DNA of 52,694 bases from CAYNBT01 sp964396025 (GCA_964396025.1 CAYNBT010000004.1:1-52694); one strand, 5' to 3'. Counted from the first letter of the stretch, positions 36,575 through 45,287 are shown. Notes: generated by a model not told the origin, from the letters alone. A program made the numbers and translations.

Positions 36575-37495
36575 ATGAAAAAGTTTCTTTTGATAGACAC
36601 GTTTAATTTTTTGCATCGCGCATATCATGCACTTCCTCCTACTCTTACCGATTCTACAGGTACGCCGACAAATGCTGTGTATGGTGTGACCTCCATGCTA
36701 ATCAGCGTCTTTGATGCCATTAGACCTGATTACGTTGTTGCTGCAAACGATGGGGAAAAGCCAACATTTAGGGTAGAAGATTTTACGGGATACAAGGCAC
36801 ATAGAAAACCCATGGAAAATGATCTGGCCGTGCAAATCCCCAAAGTCTTTGAGGTACTAGACGCCTTTGGGGTGAAGCAAATCCAAGTCGACGGTTACGA
36901 AGCCGATGACATTATAGGTACCCTTGTGACCAAATTCAAAAATCAGTGCGAGATGATCGTTGTTTCAAATGATAGAGATATGTGGCAATTGGTAGATAAA
37001 AACGTCTACTTTATGGTGCCCAATAAACTTGGCATAGATTGGTTGAGTGAAAAAGAGATCGTAACTCGTTTGGGATTTGACCCAAAATATCTGGTTGATT
37101 ACAAAGCACTACGCGGAGACCCCAGCGATAATATACCCGGAGTTGCAGGTGTTGGAGAAAAGACAGCCACTAAACTTATTTTAGATTACGGCACACTAGA
37201 AGATATATATGCCCATATTGATGAAATCACGCCGGATTCTCTAAAGAATAAACTACTTAACAGTGCTGAAGTTGCTGTGATGAGCAAAAAATTGGCTACT
37301 ATAATCACAGATGCTCCATTTAGCGCTAATCTTGACGAATGCCGTTATGTGGAATTCAACAAAGGTGCTGTTAAAGACATTTTGCAAAGATATAATTTTA
37401 AATCGCTTATCAAACGCATGGGTTTTGAAGTTACCCCAAATAACAAATCCCCAAAAAAAGAAGCAATAGACGATAAGCAGCTCGGATTACTTTAA
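36575..37495 (+). CDS. 5'-3' exonuclease (PolA N-domain type)
   Basis: 306 residues, a stand-alone 5' nuclease of the FEN/PolA family. DTFNFLHRAYHALPPT, VDGYEADDIIGTL, VSNDRDMWQLV and DYKALRGDPSDNIPGVAGVG carry the metal-binding acidic residues and the helix-hairpin-helix. Removes RNA primers and flaps in replication and repair. It follows ftsH by 16 bp on the same strand. The polymerase domain is not fused, as in other reduced bacteria. Confidence 0.95.
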   Translation: MKKFLLIDTFNFLHRAYHALPPTLTDSTGTPTNAVYGVTSMLISVFDAIRPDYVVAANDGEKPTFRVEDFTGYKAHRKPMENDLAVQIPKVFEVLDAFGVKQIQVDGYEADDIIGTLVTKFKNQCEMIVVSNDRDMWQLVDKNVYFMVPNKLGIDWLSEKEIVTRLGFDPKYLVDYKALRGDPSDNIPGVAGVGEKTATKLILDYGTLEDIYAHIDEITPDSLKNKLLNSAEVAVMSKKLATIITDAPFSANLDECRYVEFNKGAVKDILQRYNFKSLIKRMGFEVTPNNKSPKKEAIDDKQLGLL

Positions 37496-37575
37496 CCCCA
37501 TAGTTCTAGACAGTTTCTGCATCTTATAGTACAATCCGGTGAGAATTTACTGATCACAGTTCATGGAGAAAAAAA

Positions 37576-38475
37576 ATGAAACACGTGAAAACCGTTTTTG
37601 TTGTTTTGGCTATCCTCATTGTCATCTTGATAGGGATTAGTGTTGGCAAACTTGGATTAAAGGTACAAAGTTTGGAATCGCAGATAGCAACGCTGTCTGC
37701 GGTAACTCCTGAGCCTGTTGTAGTTGTACAGGAACCGGCGGCCGTTTCCACGCCTGATCTAAGTAAGTACACCACAGAAGACCGTGTGGGATCAATGGTG
37801 GCAACAGCCCTTGGGCAGTTGGATTATGCCACCAATTCTGACATTGAGGTTTTGACGAACAATTTAGCCCTGTTAGAAGATCAAGTTGCGACCACCGGGG
37901 GTAATGTGCATTGGTTGCGCCAAGAACTCCAAATGTTCGAAGGGCAATCCACACATATTGGTGCGCTCATCGGGATTATTGCTTCCATCCTGGATTTAAC
38001 AGCATGGAGCGCCCCTTGTGATCCAGGAGACGGTCAACTTCAACTTATGACGATGTACGGAGGCGGGTCTCTTGTAGGAAACAACTATTGCTTTGATGCT
38101 ATAGAAGGAGGCGATAGTCCCTACAGACTGGAACCTTACACGCAAGGCACGGCGTACGTAACCCTTGTGCGTGAAACAGCCTACATTGTAGAAACGGGTA
38201 TGGAATTTCATTCATACACCACTCCCTATGTAGTGTTCTCCGACAAATACTTGGGTCTACAAGGGAATGTTGTAGATACCTACTTGCCTCAGCGGCTTTT
38301 GGTAACAGATTTATTTGGTATGAATGCCGCTGAATATAGTGAAGAGGGTGTTATGGACTTTTCGGCCTATCCCGATCAAGAGGTTGTGGTCATAGAGGAA
38401 ATGCTCATTTGGTGGGCGGTTTCTTCTGCACAAGCTCAGCAGTTACTAGACGCCGGAATTGCCGAATACAAGTAG
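37576..38475 (+). CDS. Exported coiled-coil protein, unknown
   Basis: 299 residues with an N-terminal signal anchor (TVFVVLAILIVILIGISVGK), then a heptad-like region (LKVQSLESQIATLSAV and later TSDIEVLTNNLALLEDQVAT) and a globular C-terminus with a cysteine pair region (SAPCDPGDGQ, NNYCFDAIEGG). Not recognised. GGAG lies 6 bases before the ATG. It stands in its own unit ended by the terminator at 38486-38557. Surface location is likely. Confidence 0.75.
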   Translation: MKHVKTVFVVLAILIVILIGISVGKLGLKVQSLESQIATLSAVTPEPVVVVQEPAAVSTPDLSKYTTEDRVGSMVATALGQLDYATNSDIEVLTNNLALLEDQVATTGGNVHWLRQELQMFEGQSTHIGALIGIIASILDLTAWSAPCDPGDGQLQLMTMYGGGSLVGNNYCFDAIEGGDSPYRLEPYTQGTAYVTLVRETAYIVETGMEFHSYTTPYVVFSDKYLGLQGNVVDTYLPQRLLVTDLFGMNAAEYSEEGVMDFSAYPDQEVVVIEEMLIWWAVSSAQAQQLLDAGIAEYK

Positions 38476-38485
38476 CCTTTATGTT

Positions 38486-38557
38486 AGCTCAGATAGTTTA
38501 GTGATTTCGATTTATGCAACATGTATAATCGGCCTAAACCATCTGAGCTTTTTTTTG
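38486..38557 (+). terminator. Terminator with a promoter in its loop
   Basis: A 16-base stem (38486-38501 with 38534-38549, one mismatch) followed by TTTTTTTT. The 32-base loop contains the -10 of the next gene. Confidence 0.85.
38523..38528 (+). promoter_or_regulatory. -10 box inside the terminator loop
   Basis: TATAAT, preceded by TG one base further upstream. Transcription from here would start at about 38535, in the 3' arm of the stem, so the new transcript could not form the hairpin. It drives the gene at 38582 with a leader of about 45 bases. Confidence 0.7.
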
Positions 38558-38581
38558 CTCACAAACCTAGGGAGGTAGAAC

Positions 38582-38923
38582 ATGAATCGTTGGAAGACGG
38601 AATGGATTTGGACGATAATTTTTGGCTGGCTTTTATTGATTTGCTGTGGGCCATGCCTAGCATTTAACCTTGTACTGATGCCGCTGTCGAACACTCAACT
38701 CAGTACACCGGTACATGATTTGCAACAAGAAACACTCGCAAAAGGCACGCCTGAAGTTATGTATGTGTTGGATGTGGGTAGTACTCTCACTCCGCAACCA
38801 ACACCCACACTTTCCAGAAGCGTTCCTGTGTTGGGCGGAACCGTAGTCATACCCGTTAGTCCCAGCACGTTCGAAGGACGGCAGGGTATTGTTGCTACAT
38901 TGCCGTCTCCGAATGCTAAGTAA
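38582..38923 (+). CDS. Small membrane-anchored protein, unknown
   Basis: 113 residues. Membrane anchor WIWTIIFGWLLLICCGPCLAF near the N-terminus, followed by a Thr/Pro-rich region (TPQPTPTLSRSVPVLGGTVV). The sequence at the membrane exit (LICCGPCLAF) has three cysteines but no canonical lipobox. AGGGAGG precedes the ATG with 7 bases. Function unknown; probably exposed at the cell surface. Member of the Shine-Dalgarno-led class. Confidence 0.7.
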   Translation: MNRWKTEWIWTIIFGWLLLICCGPCLAFNLVLMPLSNTQLSTPVHDLQQETLAKGTPEVMYVLDVGSTLTPQPTPTLSRSVPVLGGTVVIPVSPSTFEGRQGIVATLPSPNAK

Positions 38924-38928
38924 CTTGT

Positions 38929-38969
38929 GCAGGTTGTGCGCCAAAACACACAGCCTGCCCTTTTTTTTG
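38929..38969 (+). terminator. Terminator abutting the nth promoter
   Basis: Stem gcaggttgtg / cacagcctgc (10 bp, one G-U), then CC and eight T. The T tract runs directly into GTATAAT, the -10 of nth, so the terminator occupies the place of the -35. Confidence 0.85.
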
Positions 38970-38975
38970 TATAAT
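38970..38975 (+). promoter_or_regulatory. -10 box of leaderless promoter (nth)
   Basis: TATAAT, 6 bases before the ATG at 38982, directly after the T tract of the previous terminator. Confidence 0.75.
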
Positions 38976-38981
38976 GCAGGC

Positions 38982-39617
38982 ATGGATAAATTAGCTCAAG
39001 CTCTAAAAGTCTCTCAGTTACTCAAGCAGGTACACCCCAATCCCAAAACAGAACTCGTTTATCAAAACGAGATGCAGTTAGCTATTGCTGTTACACTTTC
39101 TGCACAAACTACAGATAAAAAAGTCAATCAAATCACAGAAAAGCTTTTTAAGAAATATCTCACGTGGGAGGATTTTGCAAACGCACCTTTGCCAGAACTA
39201 ACTGAAGCCATTAAAGGTGTAAATTTCCATTTAGGAAAAGCTGAACGTTTGCAAAAAATGGCCCAAAAAATACTGTCCGACTTTGGAGGGAAACTTCCAA
39301 CAAAATTTTCTGATCTTACCACTTTACCCGGAGTGGCAAGGAAATCAGCCAATGTGATCATGCAAGAGCTTTGGGATGTTGCGGAAGGAATTGTGGTAGA
39401 CACTCACGTCACACGTGTTTCCAACAGACTTGGATTAACAACAAATCAAGATGCAGTAAAAATAGAGAAAGATTTAATGGCAATTGTGCCCAGAGAGTAT
39501 TGGCGAAACATTTCAGGAGCTATGGTTTTACACGGAAGATATGTTTGTATAGCCCGTAAACCAAAGTGTGCAGAATGCGTGCTAAAAGAAATCTGCCCTT
39601 CTGCGTTTAAAGTCTAG
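38982..39617 (+). CDS. nth: Endonuclease III
   Basis: 211 residues, standard length. Helix-hairpin-helix TTLPGVARKSANVI with the catalytic Lys, followed by VVDTHVTRVSNRLGL with the catalytic Asp. The Fe-S cluster loop is C-x6-C-x2-C-x5-C in CIARKPKCAECVLKEICPS. Removes oxidised pyrimidines and cuts the abasic site. A longer frame begins at 38889 but would include the terminator and promoter, so the ATG at 38982 is the start. The end overlaps the converging DsbA-like gene by 4 bp. A client of the Suf system. Confidence 0.97.
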   Translation: MDKLAQALKVSQLLKQVHPNPKTELVYQNEMQLAIAVTLSAQTTDKKVNQITEKLFKKYLTWEDFANAPLPELTEAIKGVNFHLGKAERLQKMAQKILSDFGGKLPTKFSDLTTLPGVARKSANVIMQELWDVAEGIVVDTHVTRVSNRLGLTTNQDAVKIEKDLMAIVPREYWRNISGAMVLHGRYVCIARKPKCAECVLKEICPSAFKV

Positions 39618-40639
39618 TTGCTAGTTGGATCTGGGTTAGATCTTACTGAAATTTGCCCAAACTCTAGGGTAGTACCTTCTTCATAAGAGAATAATACTGG
39701 TTTATATAGTGCAAAATCAAAAGATTGCCCTGGGTCAATTTTTACGCCATCTTTCAATTCATCGTAAAATGGCCCTGTTTGTCTTAAGATCATTTCCTTG
39801 CCTGTAACATTTGTCCAACGTATTTTTTGTCCACGTGATATTACTGCGTAATCTGGCTCAAAGCCAGATGATGTATATGTTATTTCCACATAACCTGTTG
39901 TTTGGTTTTCTGGTGTGAGTGCCGGAAGCACTAATGTAGTTTCTTCTTCCTCTTCTAGGCTTGCTAAGTTATTGGCGGGGGTTGAGGAAGATTTTTTAAC
40001 TGCTTGAATTTCCAGATTCACCTCTGAATATAAATCTTCAAACTGTTTGATTTCTAGCCTTCTGCCATTCAAGAAGAATGTTGGTGTAGCATTGACTCCG
40101 AGTTTGGTTCCTGCTTTCATGTCTTCTTCTACTTCATTTTTGAACTTGTCTTCGGCTATATCTTTTTGAAATTGTTCGATGTTAAGCCCAAGCTGCTTTG
40201 CGTATTCCACTAGATTTTCGGCTTCTAATGCTTGTTGATTTTGGAAAAGCAAATCATGATATTCCCAAAAGGCATCTTGCCCGCCGGCAGCTTGTGCGGC
40301 GATTGCAGCTTTCTTTGCGTTTTTATGTTGTGGTAGAGGGAAGTGTCTGTATACGATTCTCAGGTCGTTTCCATGCTGTTCTAACAGGGTTTGTAACACC
40401 GGAAACGCCGCACCACATGCAGGACATTCAAAGTCGGAGAATTCCACCAAGGTTGCTACAGCAGCAGGATTTCCTTTGGTTGGACTGTAACTTGCAATAA
40501 GTTCATCTTCTTCTACATATTTGAGTACCGGACCGGTTTGTTGTTTGGATTCGCTGGCAACAATGATTCCAATAAAAATAGCCATGGTAATGGTGCCTAT
40601 GACTAAAATCGGTGCGTTTCGTTTTAAAAAGTTTTTCAT
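39614..40639 (-). CDS. DsbA-like thiol oxidoreductase with cupredoxin-like tail
   Basis: 341 residues. A membrane anchor (APILVIGTITMAIFIGIIVA), then a thioredoxin-fold DsbA/DsbG-like domain (about 45-215): FSDFECPACGAAFPVL with the CPAC active site, helical insert, and GVNATPTFFLNGRRL with the cis-Pro. After a linker, about residues 245-335 resemble a cupredoxin (GFEPDYAVISRGQKIRWTNV, FSYEEG), although the usual His/Cys/Met copper ligands are not all visible. Forms disulfides in exported proteins; VKOR at 46940-47368 would reoxidise it. It lies 5 bp after the dehydrogenase gene on the same strand. Confidence 0.88.
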   Translation of the reverse strand: MKNFLKRNAPILVIGTITMAIFIGIIVASESKQQTGPVLKYVEEDELIASYSPTKGNPAAVATLVEFSDFECPACGAAFPVLQTLLEQHGNDLRIVYRHFPLPQHKNAKKAAIAAQAAGGQDAFWEYHDLLFQNQQALEAENLVEYAKQLGLNIEQFQKDIAEDKFKNEVEEDMKAGTKLGVNATPTFFLNGRRLEIKQFEDLYSEVNLEIQAVKKSSSTPANNLASLEEEEETTLVLPALTPENQTTGYVEITYTSSGFEPDYAVISRGQKIRWTNVTGKEMILRQTGPFYDELKDGVKIDPGQSFDFALYKPVLFSYEEGTTLEFGQISVRSNPDPTSN

Positions 40640-40644
40640 AGTAG

Positions 40645-41634
40645 TTATTGTTGACCTTTGAACTTTACATCCATGTTAACAAGATTTACAGGAGGTTTCT
40701 TGTTGATAAGTACTTCTATCACATTTTCAGCGGCCATTCTAGCCATTTGAATTCGTGCTTCTCGTGTTGCGCTTGCAATATGTGGTGAAACAACAACATT
40801 TTCTAACTGGCTAAGTCCGGGGAACATTTTTGGTTCTTCTTCAAACACATCAAGCGCAGCCCCTTCGATACATTTGTCTTTTAGTGCATGATAAAGTGCT
40901 TCCTCATCAATTACAGGTCCACGGGCTGTGTTGATAAGATACGCTGTTGGTTTCATTCTTCTGAGTTCCTTGTCTCCAATTAGGTGGTGAGTTGAGGGTA
41001 ACAATGGAACATGCAAAGAGACAAAATCAGACATTTCCAATAAATCTTCAAGGGAAGTGAACATTGCGCCTGTTTCAATTTCGGCTTTTTCATTGCGTTG
41101 ATTGTCGTAATACACCACGCGCATGTTGAAGCCGCGCTTACAAATGTTAGCTAAATATTGCCCGATTCTTCCAAAACCAACTAGTCCAAGTGTTTTACCC
41201 ATAAGTTTGGTTCCTAGAAAAATCATAGGATCCCAATATTTGTATTTATCCTCGCGCATGTATCTGTCTGCTTGAACTACGTTTTTTCCAACAGCCATCA
41301 TGAGCGCCAAGGAAAATTCCGCGACTGATTCAGTGAGATCGCCGGGGGTGTTCGAAACGTAAATGCCTTTCTCAGTTGCAGCCGCAACATCTATATTGTC
41401 ATAACCAACGGCGTAGTGCGCGATTAGCTTTAAGTCGTTACCCGACGATTCTATTACATGCCTTGTGATCTGATCAGGTATAACAGGAATTATTGCATCC
41501 GCCCCTTTGATAAATTCTATAAGTTCTGATTCGTTTAATGGTGCACCTTCGTTAATTTTTATTTCTAGTTGGGGATTTTTTTTGAGTAATTCAATTCCTG
41601 CCCTTGGTATCTTTCTTGTGATCGCAACTTTCAT
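40645..41634 (-). CDS. D-2-hydroxyacid dehydrogenase (glyoxylate/hydroxypyruvate reductase-like)
   Basis: 329 residues with all catalytic features: GFGRIGQYLA for NAD(P), NTARGPVIDEEAL (Arg), DVFEEEPKM (Glu) and SPHIASATREAR (His). The order and DVFEEEP match glyoxylate/hydroxypyruvate reductases (GyaR/GhrB group). Interconverts 2-keto acids and D-2-hydroxyacids. Leaderless start with TGATAAAAT. First gene of a short operon with the DsbA-like gene. A useful contrast to the degenerate relative at 7642-8568. Confidence 0.93.
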   Translation of the reverse strand: MKVAITRKIPRAGIELLKKNPQLEIKINEGAPLNESELIEFIKGADAIIPVIPDQITRHVIESSGNDLKLIAHYAVGYDNIDVAAATEKGIYVSNTPGDLTESVAEFSLALMMAVGKNVVQADRYMREDKYKYWDPMIFLGTKLMGKTLGLVGFGRIGQYLANICKRGFNMRVVYYDNQRNEKAEIETGAMFTSLEDLLEMSDFVSLHVPLLPSTHHLIGDKELRRMKPTAYLINTARGPVIDEEALYHALKDKCIEGAALDVFEEEPKMFPGLSQLENVVVSPHIASATREARIQMARMAAENVIEVLINKKPPVNLVNMDVKFKGQQ

Positions 41635-41640
41635 GTTTTG

Positions 41641-41646
41641 ATTTTA
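41641..41646 (-). promoter_or_regulatory. Extended -10 of leaderless promoter
   Basis: TGATAAAAT on the minus strand with the hexamer 6 bases before the ATG at 41634. Confidence 0.65.
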
Positions 41647-41651
41647 TCACA

Positions 41652-42614
41652 CTACTTGAACTTAGGGTGCCGTCTAATTAGATCTTCGATTTCAGCCTTT
41701 TTTAAATGCCCATGCACCGATCCTGCCTTCTGCACCACATGCGCAGCATTAAGGGTTCCCCACATAAGACACTCTCTTAGCTTTTTTCCATAAAACATTC
41801 CTGCCAAAAAGCCTGCAGAATGAGCATCTCCGGCGCCGGTTTTATCTACTACTTCGTACTTTTCGTCCCATATACCGAGTTGTTCAAAGTCTTGACCGTC
41901 ATATGCGCTGGAGCCTGCTTTTCCCTGAGTTATTACAGTGACGGCGGGTCCAAGTTCGCGTAAGTTTTTGTGTAACTCCATTAAAGGTAGTTTTCCTACC
42001 AACATCTGAGCCTCGGTTTCGTTCAAAAAAAGAACATTTGTTAACTCCAAAATGTTTTTCAAACTAGCTATACCTGACCTGAGTTGATAAGTACCGGGAT
42101 TGAATGCAAGTCCTATGCCTTTGTCTTTGAGATACTCGATTAGCTCGTGTTGAAATTTCTCAGATTTTGGCGGCATAGATGTGTAATATATCCATTTTGG
42201 TTGTGGCCAGTTGTGTATTTTGTAATTTCTAGCTGCATGGGAAGAAAATATAGTACGTTCGCCTTTGTATATTATGATAGAGTTTACGTTAGTCGCCTGA
42301 TCTTTATTCTTGACGCAGAATTTTGAATCTATGCCTACCTTGTCAAAAACCCCGATAAACTTGTTTCCGTTAGGATCATCTCCAAGCTCTGTATACACTG
42401 CTGTGTGCAGACCCAATTTGTTACAGGCGATAGCGTTGTTACAAGCATTTCCGGCTATGGTCGCCGAAAATTTGTCTACGGGAATCTTAGAACCATAACC
42501 AAAGCAGATTTTTGCTTGATCTGTGTTAGCGTTTCCCACTATCTCAGCTTCAGAAATTGTAAGATATTGATCTATTGAGACATCGCCTATGGAGAGTAAA
42601 TCAAGATGATTCAT
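41652..42614 (-). CDS. PfkB-family carbohydrate kinase
   Basis: 320 residues of the ribokinase fold. N-terminal signature LLSIGDVSIDQYL, GGN-like motif (ATIAGNACNNAIACNKLG), and the C-terminal signature DKTGAGDAHSAGFLAG with the catalytic Asp. Phosphorylates a sugar or nucleoside; the substrate (ribose, fructose, adenosine or other) cannot be assigned. In the neighbourhood of pentose-phosphate genes, a pentose or ribose is a natural guess. It begins 1 bp after the small membrane protein gene, so both share a promoter. Confidence 0.92.
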   Translation of the reverse strand: MNHLDLLSIGDVSIDQYLTISEAEIVGNANTDQAKICFGYGSKIPVDKFSATIAGNACNNAIACNKLGLHTAVYTELGDDPNGNKFIGVFDKVGIDSKFCVKNKDQATNVNSIIIYKGERTIFSSHAARNYKIHNWPQPKWIYYTSMPPKSEKFQHELIEYLKDKGIGLAFNPGTYQLRSGIASLKNILELTNVLFLNETEAQMLVGKLPLMELHKNLRELGPAVTVITQGKAGSSAYDGQDFEQLGIWDEKYEVVDKTGAGDAHSAGFLAGMFYGKKLRECLMWGTLNAAHVVQKAGSVHGHLKKAEIEDLIRRHPKFK

Positions 42615-42615
42615 T

Positions 42616-42861
42616 TTAAAATGGAACCTTTGGTACTGTTATTGCGGCAAGTACCACAAGTTTCCCTGCAGAATACGCTATTGTTCCAAAAAGCATAGAA
42701 ATTAACATTTTGATACTTTTATGCGTGTTATTGAGTGTAAGGTGAATTCCTAGGTAAATTAGAATTGTTGCAGAAGATATTAGAGTAAATTCCATTAAAG
42801 GAAAAGCTGGTGAATCTGCAATACTTTGAATAATTCTTGCTGTAGCAGGGTTGAATATCAT
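42616..42861 (-). CDS. Small membrane protein, unknown
   Basis: 81 residues with two membrane helices (FTLISSATILIYLGIHLTL and MLISMLFGTIAYSAGKLVVL). No family recognised. TGATAGAAT 6 bases before the ATG supports the start and marks the head of an operon with the PfkB kinase, 1 bp downstream. An ancillary membrane role is possible; nothing more can be said. Confidence 0.7.
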   Translation of the reverse strand: MIFNPATARIIQSIADSPAFPLMEFTLISSATILIYLGIHLTLNNTHKSIKMLISMLFGTIAYSAGKLVVLAAITVPKVPF

Positions 42862-42867
42862 ATAAAA

Positions 42868-42873
42868 ATTCTA
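42868..42873 (-). promoter_or_regulatory. Extended -10 of leaderless promoter
   Basis: TGATAGAAT on the minus strand, hexamer 6 bases before the ATG at 42861, located just after the stop codon of the transketolase C-half. Confidence 0.6.
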
Positions 42874-43866
42874 TCACGCGCTGTTTTTATGAAAAAGCTC
42901 TTTTGCTCCCGCCACAATGTGGGGCGCGCTAATTCCGTACTTTTCCCACAGTTGGGTAGCAGTTCCCGATTCGCCAAAGGTGTCTTGGACGCCAATTAGT
43001 TTGAACAAGCATGTTATCTCTTGTCCTACTTGTTCCATCACAGCACTCCCTAAGCCCCCATGAATTTGAGATTCTTCTACAACCAAGACTTTTCTTGTCT
43101 TGCGGGCTGACTCTAAAATAGTGCGCACATCCAGTGGTTTTATACTAGGTGAATTTATCAACTCTACACTGATTCCATGATGCTCCTCTAGTTCTTGTGC
43201 TGCTTTTATGGCTTCTGTAATTATTGGGCCTGCGGAGATCATTGTGATGTGTTTACCTGTTTTTAGCACTGTGGCTTTTCCAATTTCAAATGGGGTTTCT
43301 TGAGTAGTAAATACAGTAGACGGTTCTCTTGATACTCTTATATACACAGGGCCGATATGCTTTGCGGCCGCTTGCACTGCTTTGATAGTTTCCACGTGGT
43401 CTGAAGGGTTTAGAACTACCATGTTCGGTAAAACTCTTGTTATGGCAATATCTTCCAGCGCTTGGGTGTTTGCTCCGTCTTCGCCCACAGACAAACCCGC
43501 GTGCGAACCCACAATCTTTACGTTTGCTTTAGAGTAACAGATCGAAATTCTAATCTGATCCCAATTTCGTCCAGGGTTAAAAGAAGCAAAGGAAGTGATA
43601 AAAGCGTTTTTTCCGGACAATGCCAATCCAGCTGCTATACCTGCCATGTTTTGTTCTGCAACTCCCACTTGCACAAAACGATTCGCAAATTTTTTTGCAA
43701 ACTCACTTGTTCTGGTCGATTCTCCGAGATCGGCTGTTAACACAACCAAACTGCTATCTTGTTCTCCGGCTATCACTAATCCCTCACCAAACCCATCCCG
43801 CGTGGATTTCTTCTTGGAACTACTACTTGCAATGTCAGAACTTAAGTGGGCAGCCTGATTCCACAT
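42874..43866 (-). CDS. Transketolase, C-terminal half
   Basis: 330 residues carrying the pyrimidine-binding and C-terminal domains. DLGESTRTSEFAKKFANRFV, VGVAEQNMAGIAAGLALSG (with the activating Glu), and FNPGRNWDQIRISICYSKAN are the family hallmarks; the C-terminal domain has VEESQIHGGLGSAVME. It must pair with the N-half encoded at 44390-45262 to form an enzyme that transfers two-carbon units between sugar phosphates. Its start follows the intervening gene's stop without a gap. Confidence 0.95.
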   Translation of the reverse strand: MWNQAAHLSSDIASSSSKKKSTRDGFGEGLVIAGEQDSSLVVLTADLGESTRTSEFAKKFANRFVQVGVAEQNMAGIAAGLALSGKNAFITSFASFNPGRNWDQIRISICYSKANVKIVGSHAGLSVGEDGANTQALEDIAITRVLPNMVVLNPSDHVETIKAVQAAAKHIGPVYIRVSREPSTVFTTQETPFEIGKATVLKTGKHITMISAGPIITEAIKAAQELEEHHGISVELINSPSIKPLDVRTILESARKTRKVLVVEESQIHGGLGSAVMEQVGQEITCLFKLIGVQDTFGESGTATQLWEKYGISAPHIVAGAKELFHKNSA

Positions 43867-44397
43867 TTAGCATTCTTCTTTCTTCTTGGTTAGCTCAAAT
43901 TCAATGGTCTTGTCAGTTTTTTTGATTTTTATCATGTCTACTACAATATTTTGAGCTGTTTCTGGAAGGCATGTATCCCCGGGTTCACTAAACTCACTCA
44001 CTACAACAAGCTTGTTGTTTGCTTCGTCGTCCATAACCTTTTTGATTTTGATTCTATGACCGTCTACATCTAGTGTTTTGGAGGTAACTGCAATCACATA
44101 CTCTTTGTCAAAATTAACCCCTTCTTTTACTGTCAGTGGTTTTGTTGCGGGGTCGAGTGATGCCAAAAATTTATCTAGTTCTTCTTGGGATTTTATTACG
44201 AGTCTTTGTTTTTCAAAAACCTGAGTTGTTAGTATTTCTGTTGGAAAATTTTCTAATCTTGTGACATTCAACTTATTATCTGATCCGGGAAGTTTAAGAT
44301 CCCCACCTACCAAAAGTGCCCCTGCACCTATAATCAATCCAATAAGCACCAGAATGGGCAAAAATCCTGCATTTAACTTTGTTGAACTTTTACTCAT
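43867..44397 (-). CDS. Membrane-anchored PrcB-like protein
   Basis: 176 residues with an anchor (FLPILVLIGLIIGAGALLVG) and a beta-rich domain: LVIKSQEELDKFLASLDPAT, VNFDKEYVIAVTSKTLDVDG, HRIKIKKVMDDEANNKLVV, SEFSEPGDTCLPETAQNIVV. This pattern resembles the PrcB C-terminal domain of secreted protease-complex proteins. It lies between the two transketolase genes and touches both (8-bp overlap with the N-half, none with the C-half), so it is co-transcribed, yet its location outside the membrane makes a functional link with transketolase doubtful. Confidence 0.6.
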   Translation of the reverse strand: MSKSSTKLNAGFLPILVLIGLIIGAGALLVGGDLKLPGSDNKLNVTRLENFPTEILTTQVFEKQRLVIKSQEELDKFLASLDPATKPLTVKEGVNFDKEYVIAVTSKTLDVDGHRIKIKKVMDDEANNKLVVVSEFSEPGDTCLPETAQNIVVDMIKIKKTDKTIEFELTKKKEEC

Positions 44398-45262
44398 GTT
44401 CGCTCCTTATACGGCCTTCCAGCGTCCTAAGTTTTTTTAGAGCATCTTCTGCTTCTTGTCTTTTAGGAGGCTTTCCATGCCACTCAAATTTATACTCCAT
44501 AAACCCGACGCCTTTTCCGGGTATGGTATGCGCAATTATAGCAACTGGACGTTCATAAATCGTCTTGGCTTTGTTACACGCGTTTATGAACTCTTCTATG
44601 TTATGTCCATCAGTTTCAATTGTAAACCAGTTAAAGGCCTCGAGCTTATCTCTTATCGATTCCAAAGGCATGATGTGTTCGGTATAACCGTCACTTTGAA
44701 TGTTGTTTCGGTCGATAATCCACGTTAAGTTGTTGAGTCTTTTGCTGCCTGCAAACAGGGCTGCTTCCCAAGTTTGTCCTTCGTTGAGTTCTCCGTCGCT
44801 TCCCACGCAGTACACTTTGTAGTCTTGCGCATCCAGTTTGCCCGCAAGCGCTATTCCTATAGCTTGTGAAAGGCCCTGACCTAGTGGACCAGAACTTGTT
44901 TCAACACCTGGCAAACTTAAATTGTGTGGATGCCCTTGCAACCGCGAGTTTAATTTTCTTAGAGTCTTTAGCTCCTTTTTTTCAAAGAAACCTTTGTAAG
45001 CCATTGCAGCATACATAACCGGACAAATGTGCCCACATGAAAGCACTAGACGATCGCGGGTCTCCAACTTTGGGTATTTGGGATCAATGTTTAGGACATG
45101 AAAATACAACGCAGCAAAAATATCTGCCGTGCCCAACGCTCCTGCAGGGTGGCCTGATCCGGCTTCTAAAAGCATGGTAATGACTTCTTCTCTAAGTTTA
45201 ATGGCAATCTCTTCAAGTTCTTGAATAACTTTGTTGTGGGAATGAATGTACGTGTTGGGCAT
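44390..45262 (-). CDS. Transketolase, N-terminal half
   Basis: 290 residues from the ATG at 45262. The thiamine-diphosphate domain is complete: EAGSGHPAGALGTADIFAAL, GHICPVMYA, TSSGPLGQGLSQAIGIALAG, and GDGE-like VGSDGELNEGQTWEA, which binds the cofactor. A longer frame starts at 45298 but a TATAAT sits 7 bases before 45262, favouring the shorter protein. Works with the C-half at 42874-43866. Split transketolases of this kind are usual in archaea and many reduced bacteria. Confidence 0.95.
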   Translation of the reverse strand: MPNTYIHSHNKVIQELEEIAIKLREEVITMLLEAGSGHPAGALGTADIFAALYFHVLNIDPKYPKLETRDRLVLSCGHICPVMYAAMAYKGFFEKKELKTLRKLNSRLQGHPHNLSLPGVETSSGPLGQGLSQAIGIALAGKLDAQDYKVYCVGSDGELNEGQTWEAALFAGSKRLNNLTWIIDRNNIQSDGYTEHIMPLESIRDKLEAFNWFTIETDGHNIEEFINACNKAKTIYERPVAIIAHTIPGKGVGFMEYKFEWHGKPPKRQEAEDALKKLRTLEGRIRSEHE

Positions 45263-45269
45263 TGGTCCC

Positions 45270-45275
45270 ATTATA
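45270..45275 (-). promoter_or_regulatory. -10 box of leaderless promoter
   Basis: TATAAT on the minus strand, 7 bases before the ATG at 45262, in the short space after the LOG-family gene. Confidence 0.65.
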
Positions 45276-45287
45276 CTTTCTTTGAGT

